This document shows, one piece after another, positions 1-10,837 of a stretch of 64,000 nt of DNA; positions within the stretch are counted from its first letter, which is position 1; every line of letters begins with the position of its first letter. Position numbers and translations under genes: made by a program. Origin of the DNA: Microbulbifer halophilus (GTDB taxonomy: Bacteria > Pseudomonadota > Gammaproteobacteria > Pseudomonadales > Cellvibrionaceae); assembly GCF_026183675.1 (NCBI RefSeq), contig NZ_JAPIVK010000017.1, positions 40,181 to 104,180 on the forward strand. The letters are read 5' to 3'. The notes under the pieces were generated by a model. It did not search any database and was not told where the DNA came from. It saw nothing but the letters and a program-made list of their open reading frames with translations.

Positions 1-166
1 TATAAGTAAGCGCCGCCGCACTCTGGCGACAGTTCTTTTCTCCGAATAGCGTCCACAGGGAGACAACAAAGCGACGCCAGCGATGCACCATTTCCGTCAT
101 GGATTGTTTCCGTATTTTTTGAGGAAGTTCATCAGAGCCCGCTTGGAATCTTGCACAATCTCCGCA

Positions 167-276
167 GGGCCGGGTGGGGTACCGCTTTCCGGGACACGCC
201 GTATATACGTCCCTGTAGGCTTGTCTGCGAGGTCCCTCTCGCAGACAGTTCCGGAAAGCGGTACCCCACCCGGCCC
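167..276. repeat. Long hairpin repeat, family 1 copy A
   Basis: Arms 167-192 and 251-276 are perfect 26-bp inverted repeats. The 58-nt loop holds a nested 10-bp stem (222-231 with 238-247). The loop begins GACACGCCGTATATACGTCC and closely matches the loop of the copy at 47444-47555, although the arms are unrelated. It lies about 100 bp upstream of arsC. The rest of 1-379 shows no convincing gene; small ORFs here are by-products of the palindrome. Confidence 0.9.
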
Positions 277-379
277 GCACCGAAAACCGAATCCTCGAAA
301 ATCCCGAGTGGCGGAGCTCTTAGAACTCACAAACATTAATCGGTTAGAATACGCCAAACATTAACAGGATACTGCCGCA

Positions 380-1727
<1,348 letters not shown>

Positions 1728-1797
1728 CCGGAAACTACAGAAACAGATAATACGCACCGACAGGCACAAGCCGAGCGGTGCTAAGGAGTGTTGAGGT

Positions 1798-3663
1798 TTG
1801 ACTGACGCAACCCACAGAAAGGGATTCATCCGCCGCATTTTCGACGGCATCGGCGCCGCCATCACCTGGTTGCGGCGCATCGTTACCAACCTGCTGTTCC
1901 TGCTGCTGTTGCTGTTCGTGGGCACACTGATTTTCGGCAAGGACGAGCGCCTCACCATCCCCCAGGGCGCAGCGCTCAAGGTGGCCCCCACCGGCGTACT
2001 GGTCGACGAGCTGTCCCCGCCCAGCGGACTACCTGGTTTTATCGGCGGCCCCTCCGGCCCGGTGGAAACCCGCGTAAAGGACCTGGTGGACGCCATCGAC
2101 AACGCCGCCAGGGACCAGCGCATCTCCTCGCTGGTACTGGAGCTGGACCAGATGGTGGGCGCCAACCTGAGCAAGCTCGAGGAAATCGGCGCGGCGGTGC
2201 AGCGTTTCAAGGCCACCGACAAGCCTGTCTACGCCGTGGGAGACAACTACACCCAGGCCCAGTACTTCCTCGCCAGCCACGCCGATACCGTCTACCTGAA
2301 CCCCATGGGCTCGGTATTACTGACCGGTTTCGGCGCCTATCGCAATTACTTCAAGAGCGCGCTGGACAAGCTCAAGGTGAACTTCCACGTGTTCCGCGTG
2401 GGCGACTACAAGGACTTTATCGAGCCCTACACCCGCGACGACATGTCCCCCGCCTCGCGGGAAAACAATCAGCGCTGGCTGCACCAGCTGTGGGGCGAAT
2501 ACACGGAACAGGTTACCGGCCTGCGCAACCTGCCGCCCGGGGCAATCGATGCGTTTATCGCCGATCTGCCACAGAGGCTGGCGGCTCACGACGGCAGCTG
2601 GGCCGAGACCGCGCAGGCCAACGAGCTGGTGGACAAGCTCGCCAGCCGCCGGGTTGCCGTCAGCGAACTGCAGGAGAAAATCGGTGCCGCCGACGACGAG
2701 CGGGACTACAAATCCATCGACGCCCTCGACTACCTGCGCAACCAGAAGCTGACACAGATCCCCAGCCCGGGAGAGGAGACCCCGAAAATCGGCCTGATCT
2801 CTGCCAGTGGCGCCATCGTCGACGGCGAGGCGCCGGCGGGCCAGATCGGCAGCGAGACCCTCGGCGAGCTGATCGTCGATGCGCGGGAGAAAGAGGTCGA
2901 CGCGCTGGTACTGCGCATCGACAGCGGCGGAGGCTCCGCCTTCGCCTCCGAGGCCATCCGCCAGGAGCTGCTCGCCACCCGCGAAGCGGGTATCCCGGTG
3001 GTGATCTCCATGGGCAGCGTGGCCGCCTCCGGCGGCTACTGGATTGCCACGGGTGGCGACCGCATCTGGGCCTCGCCCTCGACGATTACCGGTTCCATCG
3101 GCGTCTTCGGCGCCTTCCCCACCTTCGAGGATTCCCTCGAACATATCGGTATCTACAACGACGGTGTCGGCACCACCGAACTGGCCGGCTCCATGCGCCT
3201 CGACCGCCCCCTGCCCGAGGCGGCCGCGAATATCCTGCAACAGGGTGTCGAGCACACCTACGCACGCTTCCTGCGTATCGTTGCCGAGGCCCGCGGCAGT
3301 ACGCCGGACGAAGTGCACAAGATCGCCCAGGGCCAGGTCTGGACCGGTCGCGCGGCGCAGAAGCTGGGCCTGGTGGACGAACTGGGCAACCTCGACGACG
3401 CCGTCGCCGGCGCCGCCCGGCTGGCAGAGCTGGAAGATTACGAACTTATGGAAATCCAGCGCGAACTGACACCGGGGGAAAAGTTCCTGCGCGCCCTGGC
3501 GGACAATGTCGACGCGCAGGTCGCGGCGAGTATCGAGGCCAACCTGCCACTGGGCGCCTGGCTGAGCAGCCTCGAGCCGGCGCTGGAGCCCGTCACCGCG
3601 CTGCAGAGTTACCGCGATCCACGCGCGCTCTACGTGCGCTGCCTGGTCTGCCGTGCCCCCTGA
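1798..3663 (+). CDS. sppA: Signal peptide peptidase SppA, 67-kDa type (S49 family)
   Basis: A 621-aa membrane-anchored serine protease that degrades cleaved signal peptides in the inner membrane. The start is TTG: AAGGAG at 1783-1788 sits 9 nt upstream and no better in-frame start exists. One N-terminal membrane segment (LLFLLLLLFVGTLIF) precedes two tandem S49 domains. The general-base lysine is K205 in VGDYKDFIEPYTRDDMSP, and the nucleophile is S411 in GSVAASGGYW, matching E. coli K209 and S409. The length is that of the long enterobacterial and pseudomonad form. The 3' end overlaps the next gene by 11 bp. Confidence 0.95.
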   Translation: MTDATHRKGFIRRIFDGIGAAITWLRRIVTNLLFLLLLLFVGTLIFGKDERLTIPQGAALKVAPTGVLVDELSPPSGLPGFIGGPSGPVETRVKDLVDAIDNAARDQRISSLVLELDQMVGANLSKLEEIGAAVQRFKATDKPVYAVGDNYTQAQYFLASHADTVYLNPMGSVLLTGFGAYRNYFKSALDKLKVNFHVFRVGDYKDFIEPYTRDDMSPASRENNQRWLHQLWGEYTEQVTGLRNLPPGAIDAFIADLPQRLAAHDGSWAETAQANELVDKLASRRVAVSELQEKIGAADDERDYKSIDALDYLRNQKLTQIPSPGEETPKIGLISASGAIVDGEAPAGQIGSETLGELIVDAREKEVDALVLRIDSGGGSAFASEAIRQELLATREAGIPVVISMGSVAASGGYWIATGGDRIWASPSTITGSIGVFGAFPTFEDSLEHIGIYNDGVGTTELAGSMRLDRPLPEAAANILQQGVEHTYARFLRIVAEARGSTPDEVHKIAQGQVWTGRAAQKLGLVDELGNLDDAVAGAARLAELEDYELMEIQRELTPGEKFLRALADNVDAQVAASIEANLPLGAWLSSLEPALEPVTALQSYRDPRALYVRCLVCRAP

Positions 3664-4246
3664 ATCGCCAGCCCGGGTCGACGATCGGGATGGCGCCGGG
3701 ATGGAGCGGGCCTACCGCGAGTACGCCCGCCTCAGCGCCACCTGCAACGACTATATCCGGCGGGCCCTGGGCGATATCCGCCTGTTCGGCGCCATCGCCG
3801 CACTGCTGGCCTGGGATCCGCTATCCCGCCTGCTGGAGCTGGATGCCCGGCTGCAGCAGCCGGTCACGCCGGTGGGCTTCCTGGTCCTGTTGCTGGTGAT
3901 GGCGCTGGTGATGTTCTTCGACCTGTTCAAGCAGTCGATCTTTTTCTTTCACCTGCAGCGCATGCGCGAACTGGAACGGATGCTGAACCGCACCGCCGAA
4001 GGGGACACGCCGCTGTTCCACCTCGCCGGCGGCTGGCCGGCCTGGTTCCACCACCACCACGCCCCGATCGCCCGTATTTTCTGGGGTATCTTCTACCTGC
4101 TGGTGGTGGCCTTTCCCTCCGCCATCCTCTATCTGCAGGACTATGCCGGCTGGCTGCCGGCCTACCTGGGCACCGCCTGCCTGGTGCTGTTCCTGCACGC
4201 GCGTTGCGCGCTCAAGCTGCTGCACTCTCTCGACGAGCAGCTGTAG
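3653..4246 (+). CDS. Predicted membrane protein of unknown function
   Basis: A 197-aa protein I do not recognise. It has four probable membrane segments (LFGAIAALLAWDPL, VGFLVLLLVMALVMFFDLF, IFWGIFYLLVVAFPSAILYL, YLGTACLVLFLHA) with a charged, His-containing loop (FHHHHAP) between the second and third. The given GTG start overlaps sppA by 11 bp; an ATG at 3701 would remove the overlap and 16 residues. It is probably cotranscribed with sppA. No enzymatic motif is visible. Confidence 0.7.
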   Translation: MPPESPARVDDRDGAGMERAYREYARLSATCNDYIRRALGDIRLFGAIAALLAWDPLSRLLELDARLQQPVTPVGFLVLLLVMALVMFFDLFKQSIFFFHLQRMRELERMLNRTAEGDTPLFHLAGGWPAWFHHHHAPIARIFWGIFYLLVVAFPSAILYLQDYAGWLPAYLGTACLVLFLHARCALKLLHSLDEQL

Positions 4247-4287
4247 CGGGGCAAGATTCCGTCGGCGCCGGCGCACCCGGGCCGGCT

Positions 4288-4317
4288 GTTGGGCTTCGCG
4301 GAGCTCACCCAACCTAC
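4288..4317. repeat. Intergenic hairpin repeat (GTTGGGC...CCCAAC type)
   Basis: GTTGGG and CCCAAC arms flank CTTCGCGGAGCTCA, followed by CTAC. A near-identical element in the opposite orientation is at 57514-57544, downstream of argF. It lies in the 246-bp gap between the membrane protein gene and the glycine-zipper gene. No clear T-tract follows. Confidence 0.7.
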
Positions 4318-4492
4318 ACCGATCACTGCCCTCCCCGACTTCTCAGCACTGGATTCAGCATCCGTTCAGCGGTCGGGGGTGAAACTGGCTCCGGACTGTG
4401 ACCCATCCACCTGAAGCTTTCGAACAGACTGGTAGCATCGCCGCCAGTTCGGATTCCGGTGGAATCCCGGCACGCAAAGGAGAGAAGTCAAC

Positions 4493-5215
4493 ATGAAAAA
4501 GCCGACAGCCATCGCCGCCATTGCCATCGCCGGCAGCCTCGCGGCCGCCGCCACTGCCGAGCCGCCGGAGGGTCGGGGCTGGAAGAAGCACCACAGACAC
4601 GACCGCTACGAGCGAAAAGAGGAATTCTGGGACGGCAACTGCAAAGTCGAGCGCAAATGGTCGCGCAACGGCGACTACAAGGAAGAGCGCAAATGCGAGG
4701 GCGGCCGCGGCCGCGAGTACGCCCACCGGGAACCGGCGGGCCGGGTGGTGGTAGAGCTGCCACCCTGGTTCGACCGTGGCGCGCGGCAACCCGAATACGA
4801 GCCCGAGTGGCGCCCGGCACCGAGCCCCTCCTCCACCCGCTGCAATAGCAAAGAGGTGGGCAGAGTACTCGGCGGGCTGATCGGCGGCGTGCTCGGCCAC
4901 CAGGTCGGCGATGGCCGCGGCCAGACAGCGGCCACCATCGGTGGCGCCATTGCCGGCGTACTGATCGGCGGCAAGATCGGCGACCGGATGGACGCCCGCA
5001 ACCAGGCCTGCGTGGCCCAGGCGCTGGAATTCGCCCCGGAGGGACAGCGGATCAGCTGGCAGGATGGTGGCCGACAGTATGCAGTGACCCCGGGCGCCAT
5101 CGAACAGCGGGGAGGCAGTTACTGTCGCAGCTTTACCGCGGAACTGGGCGGCGACCAGCGCACCCGCGGCACTGCCTGCCGCCGCGCGGACGGCACCTGG
5201 GTAAAATCCCGGTAA
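4493..5215 (+). CDS. Exported glycine-zipper 2TM (17-kDa surface-antigen-like) protein
   Basis: A 240-aa protein with a signal peptide (MKKPTAIAAIAIAGSLAAAATA) and likely cleavage before EPPEGRG. A basic, low-complexity region follows (about residues 25-110, rich in K, R, E and H). A glycine-zipper domain (GRVLGGLIGGVLGHQVGDG and GGAIAGVLIGGKIGDRMD) follows, as in the Rickettsia 17-kDa antigen and SlyB families. The last about 60 residues form a small domain with two cysteines. AAGGAG at 4477-4482 supports the ATG. It probably sits in the periplasm or outer membrane. No lipobox cysteine is seen. Confidence 0.8.
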   Translation: MKKPTAIAAIAIAGSLAAAATAEPPEGRGWKKHHRHDRYERKEEFWDGNCKVERKWSRNGDYKEERKCEGGRGREYAHREPAGRVVVELPPWFDRGARQPEYEPEWRPAPSPSSTRCNSKEVGRVLGGLIGGVLGHQVGDGRGQTAATIGGAIAGVLIGGKIGDRMDARNQACVAQALEFAPEGQRISWQDGGRQYAVTPGAIEQRGGSYCRSFTAELGGDQRTRGTACRRADGTWVKSR

Positions 5216-5232
5216 GGTGCCGGCGGACACCG

Positions 5233-5553
5233 TCAATGCCGCGGCGGTGTCCGCCCAAACAGTTCCCGCAGTTCGTCTTTCGCCTTCTCCAATCGCGCCC
5301 GCTCGGCTTTCGACAGGTTGCCGCCAGCGCGATTGATATAAAAGGTCAGCATCGACATGGCGGAGCGATAGGGATCGGCCCTGCGGCGCTCACTGCGCTC
5401 GGCGGAGCGCATCAGGGATTCGGCAATGGCCCGCGGATCCCCGAGGGTGAAGACGCCGGGCTCCAGGTCCAGCACATCGCTCTTCTCCGTCACCTTCCGC
5501 GACCAATTGGCGACGCCCTGTTTCCGCCCTGACTGTCCCGATGTGCGCGCCAT
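5233..5553 (-). CDS. DUF3175-family small protein
   Basis: A 106-aa basic cytosolic protein. The core WSRKVTEKSDVLDLEPGVFT, then DPRAIAESLMRSAERSERRR and SAMSMLTFYINRAGGNLS, matches my recollection of DUF3175 (W-S-x-x-V-T, then an SA-MSMLTFYINRAG block). It converges on the preceding plus-strand gene with a 17-bp gap. Function is unknown. The family assignment is from memory of the motif pattern. Confidence 0.72.
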   Translation of the reverse strand: MARTSGQSGRKQGVANWSRKVTEKSDVLDLEPGVFTLGDPRAIAESLMRSAERSERRRADPYRSAMSMLTFYINRAGGNLSKAERARLEKAKDELRELFGRTPPRH

Positions 5554-5794
5554 AGAGCCTCCGATCGCGGGGTTCGCTCCCCAATCTTATATCCCCCCAC
5601 CCTGCAGCACCAACATGGGGCAGCTTTCGGAAACCCCATTTCCCGGCCGCTCCACACCGATGCAGCCATTCCCGTTAGTTGACGCTTTAGCCGCCGGATT
5701 GACGCAATCGCGCACCGCTGAGGCCCACAGTCCGGGCATGGCACTATTTTTGGATTGTCTACCTTCAAACAGCGGAAAATAATTCAGCGCAATA

Positions 5795-6658
5795 ATGACG
5801 CAAAACGATTTCTCCCATGGCCACTGGCTGATCGTCAGCGATCTGGACGGCACCCTGCTGGATCACTGCGACTACTCGCACGGGCCGGTGGATCGGCTGC
5901 TGGAGCAGCTCGACCGGCACGGTGTACCGGTGCTACTGAACAGCAGCAAGACCCGCGCGGAGATGCTCGACCTACGCCGCGAGCTCAGCAACCGCCACCC
6001 GTTTATCGTCGAGAACGGCTCGGCGATTTTCATTCCCGCAGACTACTTCCCGGAGAAACCCGCGGCGGCGCGGAATCGCGGGGACTTCTGGATCATCGAA
6101 CCGGGCGCGCCGCACAAAGAGCTGCTGGCCTACCTGCAGGGCGACGCACGGGAACACGGGGCACCCTACCTGCACTTTTCCGCCGCCTCGGCCGATGAAC
6201 TCGCCGTGGCCACCGGCCTCCAGCCGGACCAGGCGGCCGCCGCGCAGCGCCGCGAATACTCCGAGCCGCTGCTGTGGCGCGGCAGCGAAGCGGAAAAGCG
6301 GGCGTTTCGGCGCCGCGCCGCGTCGGCCGGCTTCCGCACCCTCGAGGGCGGCCGCTTCCTGCACCTGCTCGGTCCCACCGACAAGGGCGCAGCCACGCTG
6401 CAACTGCTCGACTGCTATCGCCATTGCCGCCCGGGCGACTACCGGCTGATTGCCGCCGGCGACAGCCCCAACGACCTGGACATGCTCGCCGCCGCCGACG
6501 TCGCCGTGATCGTCCGCCCGCAGCACGGCGCCGCGCCGGTCCTGGAAGACGACAGCACCCGCCGCGTGATCCACAGCCGACACCGCGGCCCCGCCGGCTG
6601 GCGGGAGTGTATCGAACCGCTGTTTGCCCCCCTTTTCAGCGACCTGAAACCCCAGTGA
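5795..6658 (+). CDS. Mannosyl-/glucosyl-3-phosphoglycerate phosphatase (HAD-IIB, MpgP family)
   Basis: A 287-aa HAD phosphatase. Motif I is DLDGTLLD (D16 nucleophile, D18 acid), motif II is NSSKT, and the Mg2+-binding motif GDSPNDLDML is near the C-terminus. The VENGSAIF segment and C2B cap are typical of mannosyl-3-phosphoglycerate phosphatase. Because the next gene is a GpgS-type glycosyltransferase, the likely substrate is glucosyl-3-phosphoglycerate, giving glucosylglycerate. It is the first gene of a three-gene operon (27-bp gap to gpgS). MPGP-family enzymes can act on both the mannosyl and glucosyl esters, so sugar specificity is inferred from context. Confidence 0.85.
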   Translation: MTQNDFSHGHWLIVSDLDGTLLDHCDYSHGPVDRLLEQLDRHGVPVLLNSSKTRAEMLDLRRELSNRHPFIVENGSAIFIPADYFPEKPAAARNRGDFWIIEPGAPHKELLAYLQGDAREHGAPYLHFSAASADELAVATGLQPDQAAAAQRREYSEPLLWRGSEAEKRAFRRRAASAGFRTLEGGRFLHLLGPTDKGAATLQLLDCYRHCRPGDYRLIAAGDSPNDLDMLAAADVAVIVRPQHGAAPVLEDDSTRRVIHSRHRGPAGWRECIEPLFAPLFSDLKPQ

Positions 6659-6685
6659 GAACCCGGTTCCCGACAGGAGTTGCCC

Positions 6686-7921
6686 GTGACTGACTTTTTC
6701 CAGAACGGCTCGATCACTACCCTGCACAACCTCTGCAACCGTTCCCTGGAGGAGATGGAAAACGAATTACTCGGGTTTTCCAGGCAGAGACCCATGTCGC
6801 TGCTGCTGCCATCCCTCTACTCGGAGCTGGAGGGGGAAGCACTGCCGAAAATTCTCGGCGAGCTCTCTAAAGTGCCCTATCTGTCGGAAATCGTGATCGG
6901 ACTGGACCGCGCCGACGAATCCCAGTACCGGGATGCGCTGGCCCGTTTCAATCGGCTGCCGCAGCATGTGCGCGTACTCTGGAACGACGGCCCGCGGCTG
7001 CGGGAACTGGATGCAAAACTGCAGGGGCGCGGCCTGGCGCCACAGGAGCCGGGCAAGGGGCGCAACGTCTGGTACTGTCTCGGTTACATCCTGGCCTCCG
7101 GCCACGGCGAGGCCGTGGCGCTGCACGACTGCGACATCGTCACCTACGACCGCCGGCTGCTGGCGCGCCTCTTCTACCCGGTGGCCAACCCGGCATTCAG
7201 TTATGAATTCTGCAAGGGTTTCTACTCGCGGGTGGCCTCGGGAAAAATCAATGGCCGGGTCTGCCGGCTGCTGGTGACCCCGCTGATCCGCACCCTGAAA
7301 AAGGTCTACGGCCACACCGATTACCTGACCTACATGGACAGCTTCCGCTACGCGCTGGCCGGCGAGTTCTCCTTCCGCCGCGACGTCATCAACGACCTGC
7401 ATATACCCAGCGACTGGGGCCTCGAGATCGGCGTACTATCGGAGATGTACCGCAACTATTCCACCAACCGCCTCTGCCAGGTGGATATCGCCCACTGCTA
7501 CGACCACAAGCACCAGCCGGTCTCCTTCAGCGACGCTGAAGCCGGCCTGTCGAAAATGTCCATCGATATCGCCAAGTCGCTGTTTCGCAAACTGGCCACC
7601 CAGGGCACGGTTTTTTCCACGGAAATCTTCCGCAGTATCAAGGCCACCTACTTCCGTATCGCCCTGGACTTCGTCGAGACCTATCGCAACGATGCAATCA
7701 TCAACGGCCTGGACTTCGATATCCACCGCGAGGAAGAGACGGTGGAACTCTTCGCCCGCAACCTGATGAAAGCCGGCCAGGCCTTCCTCGACAACCCCAT
7801 GGAAACCCCGTTCATACCCAGTTGGAGCCGCATCAGCAGCGCCGCGCCGGAGTTTCTCCCCGAACTCAAATCCGCCGTAGAAGCGGACTATCGCGAATAC
7901 AGCTGGAAAGGCACCCCATGA
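6686..7921 (+). CDS. gpgS: Glucosyl-3-phosphoglycerate synthase (GpgS-type glycosyltransferase)
   Basis: A 411-aa GT-A glycosyltransferase that transfers glucose from an NDP-glucose to 3-phosphoglycerate. The metal-binding DCD motif (D148-x-D150) lies in [20 protein letters not shown], and the GpgS/MPGS-like acceptor region [13 protein letters not shown] follows. GTG at 6686 is chosen because ACAGGAG at 6673-6679 is 6 nt away, whereas the TTG at 6680 abuts it. The stop overlaps the next start as ATGA, so the phosphorylase is translationally coupled. Mannosyl-3-phosphoglycerate synthase is the main alternative, but the adjacent GH13_18 enzyme favours glucose. Confidence 0.85.
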   Translation: MTDFFQNGSITTLHNLCNRSLEEMENELLGFSRQRPMSLLLPSLYSELEGEALPKILGELSKVPYLSEIVIGLDRADESQYRDALARFNRLPQHVRVLWNDGPRLRELDAKLQGRGLAPQEPGKGRNVWYCLGYILASGHGEAVALHDCDIVTYDRRLLARLFYPVANPAFSYEFCKGFYSRVASGKINGRVCRLLVTPLIRTLKKVYGHTDYLTYMDSFRYALAGEFSFRRDVINDLHIPSDWGLEIGVLSEMYRNYSTNRLCQVDIAHCYDHKHQPVSFSDAEAGLSKMSIDIAKSLFRKLATQGTVFSTEIFRSIKATYFRIALDFVETYRNDAIINGLDFDIHREEETVELFARNLMKAGQAFLDNPMETPFIPSWSRISSAAPEFLPELKSAVEADYREYSWKGTP

Positions 7922-9669
7922 CCCAGACATCCGGCGAACTGCCCATTGAAGAAATCGTCCGGCGGAAAGTCTGCGGCCACCTGGCCGCCATCTACCCGGA
8001 CCGCGACCGGGAAGAAATAGCCCGGGAACTGCTGCGGGCCATGCGCCTGGACGAAGACTGCCAGACCCCGCAGTCTCACAGAAACCTGTGGGACCAGACG
8101 GACATGGTGGTCATCACCTATGCCGACACCATCCTAAGCGGCGACAGGCGGCCCCTGCAGGCACTGCACCATTTCCTCAAAGAACACTTCACCATGCTGA
8201 TCAACAGCGTGCATATACTGCCGTTCTTCCCCTACTCCAGCGACGACGGTTTCGCGGTAATCGATTACAAACAGGTGGACCCGGCGCTCGGGGACTGGAA
8301 CGATATACTGCGTATCAGCACCGACTTCCACCTGATGGCGGACCTGGTGATCAACCACTGCTCCTCACAGCACCGCTGGTTTGTCAATTTTCAGGAGGGG
8401 AAAGACCCGGGCCGGGATTATTTCCTGGCCGTGGACCCGAGCGAAAACCTGAGCGGCGTGGTGCGCCCGCGCACCACGCCGCTGCTGCGCGCGGTTTCCG
8501 ACGGCGATGAGACCAGGTTCGTCTGGTGCACCTTCGGCCACGACCAGGTGGACCTGGATTTTCGCAATCCGCAGGTGCTGCTGGAAATGGTGGATATCGT
8601 GCGCCTCTACCTGGATATGGGCGTGCGTATTTTCCGCCTGGATGCCGTGGCCTTTCTCTGGAAGAAAATCGGCAGCAGGTGTATCAACCTGGAAGAAACC
8701 CACGAGATCGTACGGCTGCTGCGCACGCTGATCGAACACGCGGACCCGAATGCAATCATCATTACCGAGACCAATATTCCCAACCGGGAAAACCTCTCCT
8801 ACTTCGGCAACGCCAACGAGGCACACTGCATCTACAATTTCTCCCTGCCGCCACTGCTGGTCAACAGCCTGGTGAGCGGCAACTGTCGCCACTTGAAGAA
8901 CTGGCTGATGAGCATGCCGCCGGCGCAGAACGGCACCACCTATTTCAACTTTATCGCCTCCCACGACGGGATCGGCCTGCGCCCGGTGGAGGGACTGCTG
9001 AGCGATGACGAGCAGGAAGCACTGATCCAGACCATGGAAAACTTCGGCGGCCAGATAAGCTGGCGCGCACTGGACGACGGCAACAGGAAGCCCTACGAAA
9101 TCAATATCTCCCTGTTCGACGCGCTCAAGGGCACCACCGCCGGCGAGGACCAGTGGCAACTGCAGCGCTTCACCTGTGCCCACGCCGTCATGCTGGCGCT
9201 GGAGGGCATCCCCGGCTTCTACCTGCACAGCCTGGTGGCCGGCACCAACGACTGCCGGCGCATGGCCGAGCACGGCCACAACCGCGCCATCAACCGGCGC
9301 CAGTGGCAGGAAGGGGACCTGAACCGCAAACTGGCCGACCCCGACAGCCACCACGGCAAGGTGTTCCGCCAGCTGCGCCACCTGATCCGCGTGCGCCGAA
9401 ACCAGCCGGCTTTCCACCCCAACGCCACCCAGTTTACGCTGCACCTGGGCGAACAGATCTTCGCATTCTGGCGACAGAGCATGGACCGGCGCCAGAGCAT
9501 CTTCTGCCTCAACAATATTTCCGATACACCGCAGACGGTGCTGCTGTCCAGTATCAACCTGATCGGCACGGACAAATGGAAGGACCTGATCAGCGGCCGG
9601 CATTTCGAGGATATGCTGGGCTCGGTGACACTGGCGCCCTACCAGACGCTTTGGATCACCAACCAATAA
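7918..9669 (+). CDS. GH13 subfamily 18 sugar phosphorylase, probable glucosylglycerate phosphorylase
   Basis: A 583-aa alpha-amylase-superfamily enzyme. GH13 regions are intact: [22 protein letters not shown] with the nucleophile D242; IITETNIPN with acid/base E284; and ASHDGIG with D350. The fold and the LRPVEG segment are those of sucrose phosphorylase-type GH13_18 enzymes. Coupling to gpgS (ATGA) points to phosphorolysis of glucosylglycerate to glucose-1-phosphate and glycerate. Sucrose or sucrose-6-phosphate phosphorylase are alternatives that sequence alone cannot exclude. The upstream in-frame extension from 7822 lies inside gpgS and is rejected. Confidence 0.82.
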   Translation: MTQTSGELPIEEIVRRKVCGHLAAIYPDRDREEIARELLRAMRLDEDCQTPQSHRNLWDQTDMVVITYADTILSGDRRPLQALHHFLKEHFTMLINSVHILPFFPYSSDDGFAVIDYKQVDPALGDWNDILRISTDFHLMADLVINHCSSQHRWFVNFQEGKDPGRDYFLAVDPSENLSGVVRPRTTPLLRAVSDGDETRFVWCTFGHDQVDLDFRNPQVLLEMVDIVRLYLDMGVRIFRLDAVAFLWKKIGSRCINLEETHEIVRLLRTLIEHADPNAIIITETNIPNRENLSYFGNANEAHCIYNFSLPPLLVNSLVSGNCRHLKNWLMSMPPAQNGTTYFNFIASHDGIGLRPVEGLLSDDEQEALIQTMENFGGQISWRALDDGNRKPYEINISLFDALKGTTAGEDQWQLQRFTCAHAVMLALEGIPGFYLHSLVAGTNDCRRMAEHGHNRAINRRQWQEGDLNRKLADPDSHHGKVFRQLRHLIRVRRNQPAFHPNATQFTLHLGEQIFAFWRQSMDRRQSIFCLNNISDTPQTVLLSSINLIGTDKWKDLISGRHFEDMLGSVTLAPYQTLWITNQ

Positions 9670-9681
9670 TGGAGCCCGGGG

Positions 9682-9771
9682 CTAGTGGGCCGTGCGCAAA
9701 GTTCTGTAACACTATCTCTTCGCCACAGGCCCCAGTGCTGCGTTGAAAAAGAAGGGAGCACAGCCCACTAG
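9682..9771. mobile_element. MITE-like element, copy 1, with CTAG termini
   Basis: A 90-bp element beginning CTAGTGGGCCGTGC and ending GCACAGCCCACTAG, so the ends are 14-bp inverted repeats with one mismatch. The left 29 bp matches the inverted right end of a second element at 53770-53932 almost perfectly, and interior blocks (TTCAACGCAG and GTTACAGAACTTTGCG on the minus strand) are shared. It starts 12 bp after the phosphorylase stop. Its terminal CTAG provides the TAG stop of the convergent HPP gene. It has no coding capacity. Confidence 0.75.
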
Positions 9772-10730
9772 ACCTTGACCCAGTGGCCGTTTCGGGGCTC
9801 CACCTCGAAACGCGCCCAGCTGCGGAGCTCGCCGCGCGAACAGAGCCCCGTATCGTTGGCGCCGGCGCCCGCCACGGTCTTGTAGATCACCAGGTCCCGG
9901 CCCACATCCTCTTCACTGGAATCGTCGAGTACCTGGCAAACACTCCAGAGCTTGCCCAGCTTGCCGTTGCTGTAGAATTTCCCGGCGACAATTTTCTCCG
10001 GGTGAACGGTATTCTTTTCAGCGTGGCGCTTGGCCAGTTCCAGCAGGTCCGCCAGCCCCTCCGCCGTGACATCGACGTAGGAATCGAGCTCCTGCATGGC
10101 CGCGGCAAAATCTTCGTGGGTGAGTTCGTGCTCCCTGTCGACCGCATCGGTAACCTCCGGTGTCGCCCTGCGATGCGCCAGGTGTGCGGGATAGCGCCGC
10201 CAGTGGAACAGGTTGTTGAACAGCAGCGCCACAAACAGGATCGACAGGAGATTGACGAGAATCGGCACCAGCAGAAACTGATAACCGAGCGCTTCCGCAT
10301 CGGCACCGATAACCGAGGTCAGCGCCGTGGCGCCGCCGGGCGGATGGATACAGCGGAGATAGTACATCGCGCCAACTGCCAGCCCCACGGCCAGGCCGGC
10401 CACCGCGAACCCGCCGGGCAACCAATGCTGGCAGGCAATACCTATCGCCGCGGAGACAGTGTGCCCCCCGATCAGGGCCCACGGTTGGGAAAGAGCCCCG
10501 TGGGGTACGGCAAACAGGAGTACCGCGCTGGCTCCCATGGAAGCGACGACAAAATAACTGGTCTGGATATCGATGAATCGAAATGCAACCGCGAAGTAGG
10601 TCGCCCAGGCCACACAGGTGATCGCGATGGCGGCCCCGAGTGCGGAAAGCAGTTTCTCGCGATGGCTGGTGGTGTTGCGTTCGAGACCGATGAGGCGGGC
10701 AAATTCGTCGAGGGGATACTTCAGGTTCAT
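9768..10730 (-). CDS. HPP family integral membrane protein
   Basis: A 320-aa protein with an N-terminal HPP domain: four or five membrane segments in residues about 25-175 and the signature CIHPPGGATALT. The C-terminal half (about residues 185-320) is hydrophilic, includes an EHELTHEDFAAAMQELDSYVDV helix, and resembles the soluble tail found on longer HPP proteins. HPP proteins are proposed membrane transporters; nitrite transport has been reported for plant and cyanobacterial relatives, but the substrate here is unknown. The stop codon lies in the terminus of a MITE-like repeat. Confidence 0.85.
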   Translation of the reverse strand: MNLKYPLDEFARLIGLERNTTSHREKLLSALGAAIAITCVAWATYFAVAFRFIDIQTSYFVVASMGASAVLLFAVPHGALSQPWALIGGHTVSAAIGIACQHWLPGGFAVAGLAVGLAVGAMYYLRCIHPPGGATALTSVIGADAEALGYQFLLVPILVNLLSILFVALLFNNLFHWRRYPAHLAHRRATPEVTDAVDREHELTHEDFAAAMQELDSYVDVTAEGLADLLELAKRHAEKNTVHPEKIVAGKFYSNGKLGKLWSVCQVLDDSSEEDVGRDLVIYKTVAGAGANDTGLCSRGELRSWARFEVEPRNGHWVKV

Positions 10731-10837
10731 TGCGGGGCAGTCGGGAAAAATCGGCCGGCGATAGTATTGAGTATTTCCCCCGAGTTCAATCGCCCGTCAG
10801 GCCCGGGCCACTGCCGGCGTGCGGAAACGCGCGGGTG

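Noticed and set aside
83..364. Small ORFs on both strands over the first hairpin
   Set aside because: Both strands encode almost the same peptide because the DNA is palindromic; no ribosome site or known family.
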